From Haloarcula sp. DT43 (GTDB lineage Archaea; Halobacteriota; Halobacteria; Halobacteriales; Haloarculaceae), in assembly GCF_037078405.1 (NCBI RefSeq), contig NZ_JAYMGZ010000002.1:124001-188000 (forward strand): DNA of 64,000 bases, written 5' to 3'. Of this stretch, positions 9,282 to 18,351 are shown piece by piece; the first letter of the stretch is position 1, and every line of letters starts with the position of its first letter. A program made the position numbers and the translations under genes. The notes under the pieces are model-generated. The model was given only the letters and a program-made list of their open reading frames with translations. It searched no databases and was not told the DNA's origin.

Positions 9282-9956
9282 TCACTCGAACCGCTCTAGC
9301 AGGCTCGCGCCCTCGACGTAGACCAGCCCCTCGCGCTCGGCGTAGGCCCGTGCCGCCGCCGGGGGCAGCGCCGCGCCGGTCTCGTCGTCGAGCATCTCGC
9401 AGACGACGGCGGCCTCGGGCAGGTCGGCCGCGGCGGCGAGTTCGAGCGCGAGTTCGGTGTGGCCCTCGCGGTCGGCCAGGCCGCCCGGGGCCGCCCGGAG
9501 GAGGTGGACGTGGCCCGGCGACCGGAACGCCTCGCTGAAGCTCGCGGGGTCGGGGTCCGTCGCGGCGGCGGCCAGCTCGCGGATGGTCAGCGACCGGTCC
9601 TCGTCCGTGATGCCGGTGAACGTGTCGCGGTGGTTCACCGTTAGCGAGAACGAGGAGCGCTCGTCGTAGGCGAGGTCGTGGTCGGCCGCCGTCGGGTGGT
9701 CGAGCACCTCCTGCATGAACGGCAGTTCGAGCGCGTCGGCGACGCGGTCCGAGAGCGCGACGCAGACGAGTCCGCCGGCGTCGTTGCGCATCCGGGCGAC
9801 GGCCTCGGGGCTGACGGCCCCGGCCGGGTAGACGAGGTCCGTCTCGCCCTCGCGGTCGGCGGCGTCGTGGACCAGCACCGGCTCGCCGCGGGCGAAGGCG
9901 GCGACGGCGTCGGTCACGCTGTCGGCCTCGACGGCGGCGTCCTCACTCCGAGACAT
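9282..9956 (-). CDS. ribB: 3,4-dihydroxy-2-butanone 4-phosphate synthase
   Basis: This enzyme converts ribulose 5-phosphate to 3,4-dihydroxy-2-butanone 4-phosphate plus formate for riboflavin synthesis. It is 224 residues. The acidic active-site loop DREGETD is at residues 34-40, with [11 protein letters not shown] and EGHTELA further on. There is no fused GTP cyclohydrolase II domain, as usual for archaea. It overlaps the upstream rbkR by 14 bases, so a regulator/kinase and a pathway enzyme are co-transcribed. Confidence 0.92.
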   Translation of the reverse strand: MSRSEDAAVEADSVTDAVAAFARGEPVLVHDAADREGETDLVYPAGAVSPEAVARMRNDAGGLVCVALSDRVADALELPFMQEVLDHPTAADHDLAYDERSSFSLTVNHRDTFTGITDEDRSLTIRELAAAATDPDPASFSEAFRSPGHVHLLRAAPGGLADREGHTELALELAAAADLPEAAVVCEMLDDETGAALPPAAARAYAEREGLVYVEGASLLERFE

Positions 9957-10641
9957 GCACTATCACCTCGTCGCCGTCGGCCAGTTCCAGCACCTCGCGG
10001 AGCTTCTCCGGCGCGATGATTTCGAGTTGCTCCTCGCCGTGGTGGGTCCGCTCGGGCGCGATGACGTGGGCCGGCTCGTACTCGCCGTCGCTCCCCTCTA
10101 TCGAGGCGGGGTAGCAGTACGCGGGGCCGTAGGTCCGCTCGTCGTCCTCCCAGCCCTCGATGGTGACCGGCTCGACGGCGCTCATTCGCGCCCGCTTGCG
10201 GACGCTCTCGGCCGTGAGTTCGAGGTTGAGCGTGCCCGCGAACGGCTCGTACCCCAGCCGCTCGATGAACTGCTCCATGTAGCCCGGCAGCGTGATGTAG
10301 TGTCGACCCTCCCCCATCCCGGAGGTGACGACGCCGGTCAGGTCGACGCCGGCGTCGGACTCGAAGATGCGCCGGTAGTCGGCGTACTCCGACTGGAGGC
10401 GGCGCTCGCCGTCGCCGGTCAGCTCCACCTCCTGGCCGTCGCTGACCATGTCCCGCGAGAGGAACCCGGCGTCTTCGAGCCGCTGGAGCCGCCGCGAGGC
10501 GGTCTGGTTCGACGCGTCCAGCCGGTCCCCGAGGTCGGCACAGGACACTTTCGTCGGCTCGTCGAGCGCGCCGTCGAGGGCGAGCAGTTTCAGCGTCGCC
10601 AGTTCGTCCCGACCGACGCCCTGTCCCGTTGATTCAGCCAT
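9943..10641 (-). CDS. rbkR: CTP-dependent riboflavin kinase with N-terminal HTH regulator domain
   Basis: This bifunctional protein is about 232 residues. Residues 1-90 are a winged helix ([28 protein letters not shown] region). Residues 95-232 are the archaeal riboflavin kinase barrel ([38 protein letters not shown]). The kinase makes FMN from riboflavin using CTP. RbkR proteins are known regulators of riboflavin genes, so autoregulation of this rbkR-ribB operon is likely but inferred. The ATG at 10641 is used; the frame continues to 10692, but those residues precede the conserved HTH. Confidence 0.88.
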   Translation of the reverse strand: MAESTGQGVGRDELATLKLLALDGALDEPTKVSCADLGDRLDASNQTASRRLQRLEDAGFLSRDMVSDGQEVELTGDGERRLQSEYADYRRIFESDAGVDLTGVVTSGMGEGRHYITLPGYMEQFIERLGYEPFAGTLNLELTAESVRKRARMSAVEPVTIEGWEDDERTYGPAYCYPASIEGSDGEYEPAHVIAPERTHHGEEQLEIIAPEKLREVLELADGDEVIVHVSE

Positions 10642-10811
10642 ACGCCGACGTAGGGAGTCCCGCCGGATAAGCATACCGAAGATGGAATGCATCCCACTTT
10701 TGGAACGGCTAGAAACTACGTCGCAGTTGGCAACGGGCGCGTACCACGCACTTGGGCCGGACGCAACTTAAACTGCCGGCGAACGCGTTCGCGGCCCGCA
10801 CGCTGTCTGCT

Positions 10812-10828
10812 GTGCCGCCGAGCGGCAC
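10812..10828 (-). terminator. Perfect 7-base-pair hairpin directly after the taw1 stop codon
   Basis: GTGCCGC, a three-base loop and GCGGCAC form a perfect stem that begins on the base next to the taw1 stop (10829-10831). No T-run follows within 20 bases. It could aid 3-prime-end formation or mRNA stability. Confidence 0.35.
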
Positions 10829-11809
10829 TCAGTACTCCACGAGCGGGTCCTGTTCCCAGAACTCGCTGGACTTCTCCAGTTTCGGGACCCACGTGTTCTC
10901 GTCCTCGGCCAGCATCGCCACGCGGGAGTCCTCAACTTCCTTCAGCACGTCGTGGTCGGGCAGGTACTCGCCCAGTTCCTCGGTGAACGCTCTGACCTCG
11001 CCGTGCTCGGGCATCGAGTCGCGGTCGAGGCGGCCCCGCGAGTGGCCGACGTGCATGTACGCCTTCATCTCGACGAAGTCCGCGTCGGCCCGGTCGCACA
11101 TCGCCGCGTACCACTCGGGGTGGTGCATGTTGTGCCCCTTCACGAGCGTCGTCCGGATGACGGTGCGGGTGTCGTCTTTTTCCGCCAGCACGTCCAGCGT
11201 GTCCACGAGCGAGTCCCAGGCGTCGTCCTCGACGGCCTTCACCGTCGAGTCGAACGTCCGCCGGTCGGCGGCGTCGACGGAGACGTACAGCTGTGTGGGG
11301 TCACACCGCTCCAGCATCTCCGTGTTCGTGCCGTTGGAGACGAGGAACGTCGTGATGTCGCGGTCGTGGAACTCCTCGATGAGCTCCGGCAGGTGGGGGT
11401 ACAGCGTCGGCTCGCCGTCGAGCGAGATAGCGACGTGGCGTGGCTCCATCGCCTGGTCGAACACCTCGCGGGGCACCTCGTCGTTGCCGCCGAAGCCCGA
11501 CAGCAGTTTCCGCTGGAGTTCCACGGAGGCGTCGGCGACCGCCGCGGGGTCGTCCCACTCCACGTCCCCGAGTTCGTACGCGTGGCCCGCGTGGTCGCGC
11601 CAGCAGAAGACACAGCGCTCGTTGCACTTGACGACCGGCGTCATCTGGATACAGCGGTGGGACTCGATGCCGTAGAAGATGTACTTGTAACACTTCCCCT
11701 CCCCGCGCAGCGCGTTCTTCGTCCAGCCGCAGGTCTGGGCGGCCGTGTGGTTCTCGCTGTGGTAGGCCGGGTCCGACACCTGCTTGGGACCGCCGTCAGC
11801 GTCGCTCAT
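10829..11809 (-). CDS. taw1: tRNA 4-demethylwyosine synthase (TYW1/Taw1)
   Basis: This radical-SAM enzyme condenses N1-methylguanosine-37 of tRNA-Phe with pyruvate to form 4-demethylwyosine. The radical-SAM cluster ligands are Cys62, Cys66 and Cys69 (KCNERCVFCW), and Cys27, Cys40 and Cys53 provide the second iron-sulfur cluster typical of the archaeal enzyme. It is 326 residues and lacks the flavodoxin domain found in eukaryotic TYW1. A perfect hairpin follows its stop. It appears to be monocistronic. Confidence 0.94.
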   Translation of the reverse strand: MSDADGGPKQVSDPAYHSENHTAAQTCGWTKNALRGEGKCYKYIFYGIESHRCIQMTPVVKCNERCVFCWRDHAGHAYELGDVEWDDPAAVADASVELQRKLLSGFGGNDEVPREVFDQAMEPRHVAISLDGEPTLYPHLPELIEEFHDRDITTFLVSNGTNTEMLERCDPTQLYVSVDAADRRTFDSTVKAVEDDAWDSLVDTLDVLAEKDDTRTVIRTTLVKGHNMHHPEWYAAMCDRADADFVEMKAYMHVGHSRGRLDRDSMPEHGEVRAFTEELGEYLPDHDVLKEVEDSRVAMLAEDENTWVPKLEKSSEFWEQDPLVEY

Positions 11810-11883
11810 TGGGCACGGGTTCGACAGCCAGCGGCAAAAACTCCCGGATGTTGTGCGTCAGCCAGTCCGCTCCGCCGGACACC

Positions 11884-12021
11884 TCAGGTCAGTTTGACGA
11901 TGGGGTTGCTCATGTGGTGGCCGACGACGTTCCCGTTCTCCATGATTCGGTCGTAGCCGTCGGCGTCGACTTCGATTCGCGTCTCGCTGTCCTTCTGCAT
12001 CAGATAGAGCGTCTTGTTCAT
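11884..12021 (-). CDS. 45-residue haloarchaeal microprotein
   Basis: This small ORF runs from ATG 12019-12021 to TGA 11884-11886 and encodes MNKTLYLMQK, then DSETRIEVDADGYDRIMENG, then NVVGHHMSNPIVKLT. The balanced hydrophobic and acidic pattern looks coding. It is soluble, with no cysteines. It lies upstream of taw1 on the same strand, 75 bases away, and divergent from the zinc-ribbon gene at 12167. Function is unknown. Confidence 0.6.
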   Translation of the reverse strand: MNKTLYLMQKDSETRIEVDADGYDRIMENGNVVGHHMSNPIVKLT

Positions 12022-12166
12022 ACACGTGTGGATGCCCCTGAGGGGCAAGACCGGAACTACTAGCTGTATAGGCCCGCGCCATGACGTATGCTATATGTAT
12101 TAAATCCCGCCGGAGATGTAGCTCAGCCGGAAGATTTTGGGGGCTGCGGACAGTGAGTGCGCTAGT

Positions 12167-12334
12167 ATGAGGGTGATTGACACGGTATCCGAACTGTTCG
12201 GTTCGGGGGACCCCCACTACCGGTTCCGCTGTGACGACTGCGGGACCGAGTTCGCACAGCGCGCGGCGGCGGTCGAGGACCTGACCTGTCCGGACTGCGG
12301 TGCCGGGGCGGTGCGGCCGGCCGAGGCGGCGTGA
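12167..12334 (+). CDS. 55-residue zinc-ribbon microprotein
   Basis: The protein starts MRVIDTVSELFGSGDPHYRF and has two CxxC knuckles, CDDC near residue 22 and CPDC near residue 42, a FYRCDDCGxxF-like ribbon. The ATG at 12167 follows a 70-base leader. It belongs to the large class of haloarchaeal small zinc-finger proteins. A regulatory or RNA-binding role is conceivable but unproven. It converges on the AhpD-like gene, only 5 bases apart. Confidence 0.65.
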   Translation: MRVIDTVSELFGSGDPHYRFRCDDCGTEFAQRAAAVEDLTCPDCGAGAVRPAEAA

Positions 12335-12339
12335 GCGGG

Positions 12340-12912
12340 TCAGCGGCCCAGGTCGTAGAACTCGTCGTTCGGGCGGATGTCGGCGAGGTGCGCCAGGCGG
12401 TTCGAGAGGTTGAAGAAGGCGGCGACGCTGCCGATGTCCCAGATGGCCCGGCGGCTGTAGCCGTGTTCCGCCAGCCGCTCGAAGTCCGCTTCCTCGATGC
12501 GGGCGGGCGACTCGGTCAGCTTCACCGCGAAGTCCAGCATCTCCCTGTGGGTCTCGTTGATGTCGGCCGTCCGGTGGTTCGCGGCGACCTGCTCGGCGAG
12601 TCTGGGCGCGTCGGCGTAGATACGCAGGAGTGCCCCGTGGGCGACGATGCAGTAGAGACAGTCGTTGACGCCGCTGACGGCCACGATAATCAGCTCGATT
12701 TCCTCGCGTTCCAGCGCCGTCTCCTCGACCAGCGCGTCGTGATAGGCGAAGAACGCCCGGAAGTGCGAGGGGCGGTACGCCAGCGCCGGGAAGATATTGG
12801 GCGTGAAGCCGGCGCGGTCGGTCTCCTCCGCGATACGGTCCTGGAGGTCTTCGGGGAGGTCGTCCACGTCGGGCGTCTCGAACCGACGCATCACCGTGTC
12901 GGGGTCTACCAT
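12340..12912 (-). CDS. AhpD-like peroxidase-related protein
   Basis: This 190-residue carboxymuconolactone decarboxylase/AhpD family member has Cys85 and Cys88 (CLYC) plus His92, the AhpD proton-relay signature ExxxxxxxxNDCxYCxxAH. Such proteins reduce peroxides or organic hydroperoxides with a thiol partner. The ATG at 12910-12912 starts MVDPDTVMRRFETP. The longer frame to 13371 is shadow of the next plus-strand gene. The electron donor is unknown. Confidence 0.85.
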   Translation of the reverse strand: MVDPDTVMRRFETPDVDDLPEDLQDRIAEETDRAGFTPNIFPALAYRPSHFRAFFAYHDALVEETALEREEIELIIVAVSGVNDCLYCIVAHGALLRIYADAPRLAEQVAANHRTADINETHREMLDFAVKLTESPARIEEADFERLAEHGYSRRAIWDIGSVAAFFNLSNRLAHLADIRPNDEFYDLGR

Positions 12913-13060
12913 ATCACACGTCGGTCCGCCCCCGGCTTGAAAGTTCGCCGCCTGCCTGGTCATGGCCGCCGAGAACCGGCGTATAGTTCTTGCGGGGACG
13001 TGGCAGGGGGTCGAACAGCCACGCCGGCTCTTTTGACGCCCCGAGCGACCTCCCGGGTGC

Positions 13061-13534
13061 ATGTCGACGACTACGGAAACGACGCGGACGTACGATTTCG
13101 GGACCGGCAACTGGAAAGCTGGCGTGCTCGGCGGCATCGCCGGGGGCGTCGTCATGGGGGCGCTGATACTGCTGATGAACCCGCCGACACTCGCCGTCGC
13201 AATCCCGTCCCTGTACGGGCTCGCGCCGCCGCCGAGTCCCGGGGCCGGGCTCGTCGTCCACCTCTCGCACGGGGCCGTGCTGGGCGTGGTCTTCGCCGGG
13301 CTTGCGAGTGCACTGGCCCTGGACACGTCCGGGCAACTGCTCGGACTCGGCGTCGGCTGGGGCGTCGTCACGTGGGCAATCTTCGCCGCGCTCGTGATGC
13401 CGGTCTGGCTCGGCGTCGTCGGCTCGCCGGCCTCGCCGCCGTTCCCGAACTTCGCGCTGCCGTCGCTGCTGTGGCACGTCGTCTACGGGGCCGTCCTCGC
13501 CGTCGTCTACGCCGCGACCGCCGACCGGCTCTGA
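13061..13534 (+). CDS. Four-helix membrane protein, unknown function
   Basis: This 157-residue protein has four hydrophobic segments, around residues 20-41, 64-88, 92-118 and 132-152, with Gly-rich packing (GVLGGIAGGVVMGALILL). It resembles the small haloarchaeal DUF6789-type membrane proteins from memory. No charged catalytic residues lie inside the helices. It converges with the HTH gene 12 bases downstream. Confidence 0.65.
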   Translation: MSTTTETTRTYDFGTGNWKAGVLGGIAGGVVMGALILLMNPPTLAVAIPSLYGLAPPPSPGAGLVVHLSHGAVLGVVFAGLASALALDTSGQLLGLGVGWGVVTWAIFAALVMPVWLGVVGSPASPPFPNFALPSLLWHVVYGAVLAVVYAATADRL

Positions 13535-13546
13535 CAGACTCTCCCG

Positions 13547-14044
13547 TTACTCCTCCTGAAACACGGTCCACTGGCGTTCGTCGGTCCCGGCGTCGGCTAT
13601 CGCCTCGACTTTCTCGCGCTGCAGGCCGTCCAACTGCACGGTGGCCAGCCGGACCCACGCCAGGAACTCCCCGCGGAGCCGCTCCCGCACGACGTCGGGC
13701 GGCTGTGGCGTGTAGACGTACACGTGCCCGCCCGCCGGCCTGATGCGACGGCGTTTCTCGACGACGCCGAACTCGGCGAGGTGATTGAGGTGCCGCGCGA
13801 CGACGCTGCGGTCGTAGCCTATCCGCTCGGCCAGTTCCGCCACGGTCAGCTCCCCGCCCTCCATCACACAGAGACAGACGTCCAGTTCGGTGCCGGACAT
13901 GTCGAAGACGGTCCGCAGCAGGGTCTCCAGCGACGGTTCGGCTGCCGCTGTCTCCGCCGTCCCGACCGTCTCCATCGGCCCGTCACAGCACTCCGGGCGG
14001 GTGTCGCCGATGCCGACGCCGCCGCAGGTCGCACACTCGAACAT
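13547..14044 (-). CDS. Zinc-containing winged-helix transcriptional regulator
   Basis: This 165-residue predicted DNA-binding protein has an N-terminal Cys cluster (CATC at 4-7 and CC near 19-20). The middle is a winged HTH (LTVAELAERIGYDRSVVARHLNHLAEFGVVEKRR), followed by a helical tail. It resembles MarR/TrmB-like regulators. The ATG at 14044 starts at the Cys cluster. A GTG at 14128 would add 28 residues of low conservation value. The combination suggests metal or redox sensing, which is inference. Confidence 0.7.
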   Translation of the reverse strand: MFECATCGGVGIGDTRPECCDGPMETVGTAETAAAEPSLETLLRTVFDMSGTELDVCLCVMEGGELTVAELAERIGYDRSVVARHLNHLAEFGVVEKRRRIRPAGGHVYVYTPQPPDVVRERLRGEFLAWVRLATVQLDGLQREKVEAIADAGTDERQWTVFQEE

Positions 14045-14214
14045 CCGCGGTTCGTCAGCGGGGGTGTCATGCAATCGGTTACTCGCCCCGCCCGTAGAAG
14101 CTTGAGGTATGGTGATGGTAACCGACACGGGCCCCTGCGGGCCGCGGTCCCGCCCCCGTGAGAGCGCTGTTAGTCCAAAGGTCTAAGCCCTCCCGGGACC
14201 GAATACGAGTCACT

Positions 14215-14589
14215 ATGAGCACAGACACAGAGGACGCCAACGACCTGCGCGAGCGAATCACGAACTTCCTGCGCCGTAACTTCCCCCAGATTCAGATGCA
14301 CGGCGGGAGCGCGGCCATCGAGGAAATCGACCGCGAGGAGGGCAGCGTCACCATCCGCCTCGGCGGGGCCTGTTCCGGCTGTGGCATCTCGCCGATGACC
14401 ATCCAGGCCATCAAGACGCGCATGACCAAGGAAATCCCGGAGATAAACGAGGTCACCGCCCGGACCGGCATGGACCAGCAGGAAGGCATGGCCGGCGGCA
14501 GCGGCGGCATGAGCCCCTCTTTCCCCGGCGAGTCCCGCGGCGGCGACGTCGGCGGCGACGACGACGAAGGCCCCGAAGCGCCGTTCTGA
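14215..14589 (+). CDS. NifU C-terminal-domain iron-sulfur carrier
   Basis: This 124-residue Nfu-type protein delivers Fe-S clusters to target proteins. The NifU domain covers residues 10-85 with the cluster-binding Cys53 and Cys56 ([10 protein letters not shown]). The tail from 90 onward is Gly/Asp-rich and probably disordered. The ATG at 14215 is chosen over 14158, which would add residues unlike the family. A T6 run follows the stop. Confidence 0.88.
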   Translation: MSTDTEDANDLRERITNFLRRNFPQIQMHGGSAAIEEIDREEGSVTIRLGGACSGCGISPMTIQAIKTRMTKEIPEINEVTARTGMDQQEGMAGGSGGMSPSFPGESRGGDVGGDDDEGPEAPF

Positions 14590-14604
14590 GGTCAGCTCTC
14601 GCTC

Positions 14605-14610
14605 TTTTTT
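14605..14610 (+). terminator. T-run after the NifU-domain gene
   Basis: Six consecutive T residues occur 16 bases after the TGA, the simplest form of archaeal transcription terminator. Confidence 0.5.
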
Positions 14611-14743
14611 AGAGTCGTGGTCAGCCGCGGCTGTGACGATTCCACGTGGGGTCCCGGAACCGCGTTCGCAGCTCCGGACGCCGAGACACGGACCGCACCG
14701 GCGAGTCACACACGTTAAGACGACGGGGGCAGACGGCGGGGAT

Positions 14744-15289
14744 ATGGAGACGGTCGACACGGTCGTCTGGGCGCTGTGGGCGATGTTGCCGGCGTACGTC
14801 CCGAACAACGCCGCGGTGCTCGCCGGCGGCGGCAGACCGATAGACGGCGGTCGGACCTGGGGCGGCCGGCGGGTGCTGGGCGACGGCAAGACCTGGCGCG
14901 GGACGCTCGTCGGGACCGCCGTGGGAACGGTTCTCGCGCTCGGCCTCACACAGGCCGCGCCCGCCGTGAGCGCCGTGCTGGGTGCGGACCTGCCGACGTT
15001 TCCCTTCCGCGCGGGGCTCGGTCTCGCCTTCGGCGCGATGCTCGGGGACATCGGTGCGTCCTTCCTCAAGCGCCGGACGGGCCGGGAACGCGGGGCCGCG
15101 TTCCCCGGCCTTGACCAACTGGATTTCGTCGTCGGAGCGTTGCTCTGTGCGCTCGTGGCCGCGCCGTCGTGGTTCACCGCCACGTTTCCCCTCCCGGTGC
15201 TCGCCGTCGTCGTCGTCGCGACGCCGGTGTTACACGTCGTCACCAACGGCATCGCCTACCTGCTCGGGCTGAAAAACGAACCGTGGTAG
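14744..15289 (+). CDS. carS: CDP-archaeol synthase
   Basis: This membrane enzyme adds CMP from CTP to digeranylgeranylglyceryl phosphate, activating archaeal lipid precursors for polar headgroup addition. It is 181 residues with four or five membrane helices. The family pieces [18 protein letters not shown] and the loop [13 protein letters not shown] are present, as is [15 protein letters not shown] and the DQLDF segment. The ATG at 14744 gives the usual short N-terminus. Confidence 0.92.
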   Translation: METVDTVVWALWAMLPAYVPNNAAVLAGGGRPIDGGRTWGGRRVLGDGKTWRGTLVGTAVGTVLALGLTQAAPAVSAVLGADLPTFPFRAGLGLAFGAMLGDIGASFLKRRTGRERGAAFPGLDQLDFVVGALLCALVAAPSWFTATFPLPVLAVVVVATPVLHVVTNGIAYLLGLKNEPW

Positions 15290-15332
15290 GCGACCCGTAA
15301 ACCTACGTGTCCAGCGCGCGATACCGCTCGTG

Positions 15333-15605
15333 ATGGCCCTGACAAACGCCCTCCCGGTCGTCGGCCGCGCCCCGCCGACCGTTCGACGCGCGACAGTCGC
15401 CGGCCTGCTCTGTACGGCGGTCTTCCTGCCCGCGATGTACGTCCTCCTGCACGCGTACCTGGCTCTCACGATAAGCGTCGGTCCCGTCGATACGTTGGAG
15501 GGGCTGCTAGACTTCGCCCTCGTCGCCGGGGGCGCGACGACGTTCCTCGCGGGGTTCGTCTCGCAGTTCGTCACCGAGACGCTCCTCGCCGAGACGCCCG
15601 CGTGA
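15333..15605 (+). CDS. Small two-helix membrane protein, unknown function
   Basis: This 90-residue protein begins MALTNALPVV; a GTG immediately before this ATG is an alternative. Hydrophobic segments fall near residues 22-42 and 58-78, and the last one is glycine-rich. There is no conserved motif that I recognise. It lies between carS and hemC, and its stop (15603-15605) is 53 bases before the hemC ATG. Confidence 0.55.
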   Translation: MALTNALPVVGRAPPTVRRATVAGLLCTAVFLPAMYVLLHAYLALTISVGPVDTLEGLLDFALVAGGATTFLAGFVSQFVTETLLAETPA

Positions 15606-15658
15606 CGGCGAACCGACGAAGAAGTGCGTTTTTACGCGCTGACCGTGGAGTGTCGGGT

Positions 15659-16795
15659 ATGACAACACGCGGGGAGACACTGCAACTGGCGACGCGGGGC
15701 TCTGACCTCGCGTTGCGCCAGGCGGCGACGGTCCGGGATTCGCTGAGCAGTCGCCGGCTGGCGGTCGAACTCGTCGAGGTGGAGACGACGGGCGACCAGA
15801 TTCGGGACGAACTCATCCACCGGCTCGGCAAGACCGGCGCGTTCGTCCGCAGCCTCGACGAGAAGGTGCTAGCGGGCGAACTCGACGCGGCGGTCCACTC
15901 GATGAAGGACATGCCGACCGAACGGCCCGACCGCCTCGTCGTCGCGGCGGTCCCCGAGCGGGCCGCCGCCGAGGACGTGCTGGTGACGCCCGACGGCCGC
16001 TCGCTGGAGGAACTGCCCGAGGGCGCGACCGTCGGCACGTCGAGTCTGCGCCGGCGCGCCCAACTGCTGGCCGAGCGCGGGGACCTCACCGTTGAGCCGC
16101 TCCGGGGCAACGTCGACACGCGCATCGCCAAACTGCTGGCCCCGTCGCTCCAGCGGGACCACCAGGAGCGCCACGAGGCCGAACAGGAGCGCAAGGGCGA
16201 CGCCGACGAGGAAGACCACCCCTACGACCGCACGGTCGAGGAGTGGTTCGACGACCTCACCGAGTTCGAGCGGCGGGCGATGGAGCGGGACCCGGACGTG
16301 GCGTACGACGCCATCGTGCTGGCGAAGGCGGGCCTCTACCGCGCCGACCTCACGCGCTACGTCGAGATGTCCGACCTCGACCCCGACCGGTTCGTGCCGG
16401 CCCCGGGTCAGGGCGCGCTGGCGGTGACCGCCGTCGACGGCGACCTCGCGCTGGACATCAAGGACCGGCTGGACGACCCACAGACCCGCGTCGAGACGAC
16501 CGTCGAGCGGACGATTCTCGAAGAACTCGGCGGCGGCTGCGTGGCGCCCATCGGCGTCCACGCCACCCTCGAAGGGGGGGTCGTCCACACGCGGGTGCGC
16601 GTCCTCTCACGGGACGGCACGGAGGAGGTCTCCGTCGGCCGCGACGTCCCGGCCGAGCACCACATCGACGCGGCACAGGACCTCGCGGCGGAACTCGCCG
16701 AGCGAGGAGCCGACGACCTCATCGCCGAGGCCAAGCGGGACTCGCCGGGCGCGGACGACGACGCTTCGACGGCGCGGGAGGACGACGAGGAATGA
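15659..16795 (+). CDS. hemC: Porphobilinogen deaminase (hydroxymethylbilane synthase)
   Basis: The enzyme polymerises four porphobilinogens to hydroxymethylbilane. It has active-site Asp84 (SMKDMP), the dipyrromethane-carrying Cys294 (GGGCVAPIG) and NVDTR at 151-155. It is 378 residues, longer than the usual 310. The excess is a charged, acidic insertion at roughly residues 161-215 between the NVDTR strand and YDAIVLAKAGL, plus an acidic tail. The ATG at 15659 follows a short T-rich leader. The stop overlaps the cobA start (ATGA). Confidence 0.94.
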   Translation: MTTRGETLQLATRGSDLALRQAATVRDSLSSRRLAVELVEVETTGDQIRDELIHRLGKTGAFVRSLDEKVLAGELDAAVHSMKDMPTERPDRLVVAAVPERAAAEDVLVTPDGRSLEELPEGATVGTSSLRRRAQLLAERGDLTVEPLRGNVDTRIAKLLAPSLQRDHQERHEAEQERKGDADEEDHPYDRTVEEWFDDLTEFERRAMERDPDVAYDAIVLAKAGLYRADLTRYVEMSDLDPDRFVPAPGQGALAVTAVDGDLALDIKDRLDDPQTRVETTVERTILEELGGGCVAPIGVHATLEGGVVHTRVRVLSRDGTEEVSVGRDVPAEHHIDAAQDLAAELAERGADDLIAEAKRDSPGADDDASTAREDDEE

Positions 16796-17553
16796 CCGAC
16801 ACCGCACCCGGCAAGGTGTACCTGGTCGGGTCCGGCCCCGGCGACCCTGACCTCCTGACGGTCAAGGCAAAGCGCCTGCTGGAGGAGGCCGACGTGGTGT
16901 TACACGACAAGCTCCCCGGCCCCGAAATCATCGGGATGATTCCCGAGGAGAAGCGCGAGGACGTGGGCAAACGCGCCGGCGGCGAGTGGACGCCCCAGGA
17001 GTACACTAACGCACGGCTGGTCGAACTGGCCGAAGAGGGCAACACGGTCGTCCGGCTGAAGGGCGGCGACCCGACGGTCTTTGGCCGCGGTGGCGAGGAA
17101 CTGGCCCATCTCGCGGAGAACGACATTCCGGTCGAGGTCGTCCCCGGCATCACGAGCGCCATCGCCGGCCCCGAGGCCGCCGGCATCCCGGTCACGCACC
17201 GGGACTACACCTCCTCGGTCTCCTTCGTCACCGGCCACGAGGACCCCACGAAAGACGAGTCGGCCGTCGACTGGGAGGCCCTGGCCGCGACCGGCGGCAC
17301 GCTGGTCGTCCTGATGGGCGTCGGCAAACTGCCCCAGTACACCGAGGCCCTGCGCGAGGCGGGGCTGGACCCCGACACCCCGGTGGCGCTGGTCGAACGC
17401 GCGACTTGGCCCGACCAGCAGGTCGCCACCGGGACGCTGGCGACCATCGTCTCGGTCCGGGACGAGGCCGGCATCGAACCGCCTGCCATCACCGTCATCG
17501 GCGAGGTGGCCGGCGAGCGCGAGCGGGTGATGGAGTTCCTGGAGGGGTACTGA
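16792..17553 (+). CDS. cobA: Uroporphyrinogen-III C-methyltransferase (SUMT)
   Basis: It methylates uroporphyrinogen III twice with S-adenosylmethionine to give precorrin-2, the branch point to siroheme, archaeal haem and cobalamin. It is 253 residues. SAM-site motifs include YLVGSGPGDPDLLT near 10-23, RLKGGDPTVFGRG, and VPGITSAIAGPEAAGIPVTHR. There is no fused CysG or HemD domain. It is coupled to hemC in front and to hemD behind (TGATG). Confidence 0.94.
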   Translation: MTDTAPGKVYLVGSGPGDPDLLTVKAKRLLEEADVVLHDKLPGPEIIGMIPEEKREDVGKRAGGEWTPQEYTNARLVELAEEGNTVVRLKGGDPTVFGRGGEELAHLAENDIPVEVVPGITSAIAGPEAAGIPVTHRDYTSSVSFVTGHEDPTKDESAVDWEALAATGGTLVVLMGVGKLPQYTEALREAGLDPDTPVALVERATWPDQQVATGTLATIVSVRDEAGIEPPAITVIGEVAGERERVMEFLEGY

Positions 17554-18335
17554 TGCGCGAGGAACCGCGTCTCCGCGTGGCCGCGTTCCGCCCGGCCGAC
17601 GACCGCCTCGACGACGCGGTCGAACTCATCGAATCCCTCGGCGCGGACCCCGTCCCGGACCCCATGCTGGCCGTCGAGCCGGCGACCGGCGACGCTGGCG
17701 ATGCCGACGACGACCAAGTCACGCCACGCACCGACGCCGACTACGTCGTCCTGACGAGCAAGACCGGCGTCGAACTCGCCGCCGCGGCCGGCTGGGACCC
17801 CGGCGAGGCGACGGTGTGTGCCATCGGCGAGTCGACCGCCGCGGCGCTCCACGAGGCCGGCTACGGCGTCGACATCATCCCCGCCGAGTACTCCTCGACG
17901 GGACTGGTCGACACGCTGGCCGAGGCGGTGGCCGGCGCGAAGGTCGAGGTCGCCCGCTCGGACCACGGCTCGGACGTGCTGACCGACGGGCTAGAGGCGG
18001 CCGGCGCGTACGTCCACGAGACCGTCCTCTACCGGCTGGTCCGCCCGCCTGAATCCGGCGATTCGGCGGCTCTGGCGGCCGATGGCGACCTCGACGCGGC
18101 GCTGTTCACCTCCTCGCTCACCGTCGAGCACTTCCTCGATGCGGCCGCCGAGCGCGGGGTCCGCGAGGCCGCCGTCGACGGGCTGAACGAGGCGACCGTC
18201 GGCGCTATCGGCGAGCCGACGCGGGAGACGGCCGAGGCCGCCGGCATCGCGGTCGACGTCGTCCCCGAGCAGGCCGACTTCGAGGCGCTGGCCTGCGAGA
18301 CCGTCGAGGCAGCCGCCCCGACTCACCACGAGTAA
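17553..18335 (+). CDS. hemD: Uroporphyrinogen-III synthase
   Basis: This enzyme cyclises hydroxymethylbilane with inversion of ring D. It is 260 residues. HemD is weakly conserved, and recognition rests on the two-lobed pattern (VVLTSKTGVELAAAA; TVCAIGESTAAALHEAGY; FTSSLTVEHFLDAA; VGAIGEPTRETAEAAGI) and on its place as the last gene of hemC-cobA-hemD. The ATG at 17553 shares one base with the cobA stop. Confidence 0.9.
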   Translation: MREEPRLRVAAFRPADDRLDDAVELIESLGADPVPDPMLAVEPATGDAGDADDDQVTPRTDADYVVLTSKTGVELAAAAGWDPGEATVCAIGESTAAALHEAGYGVDIIPAEYSSTGLVDTLAEAVAGAKVEVARSDHGSDVLTDGLEAAGAYVHETVLYRLVRPPESGDSAALAADGDLDAALFTSSLTVEHFLDAAAERGVREAAVDGLNEATVGAIGEPTRETAEAAGIAVDVVPEQADFEALACETVEAAAPTHHE

Positions 18336-18351
18336 CCCGGCTGCGGGCCGG

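Noticed and set aside
12112-12150. Sequence GATGTAGCTCAGCCGGAAGA resembling the 5-prime part of a tRNA
   Set aside because: The D-stem is not closed, and no anticodon arm or GGTTCRA T-arm follows in the next 70 bases. At most it is a tRNA remnant.
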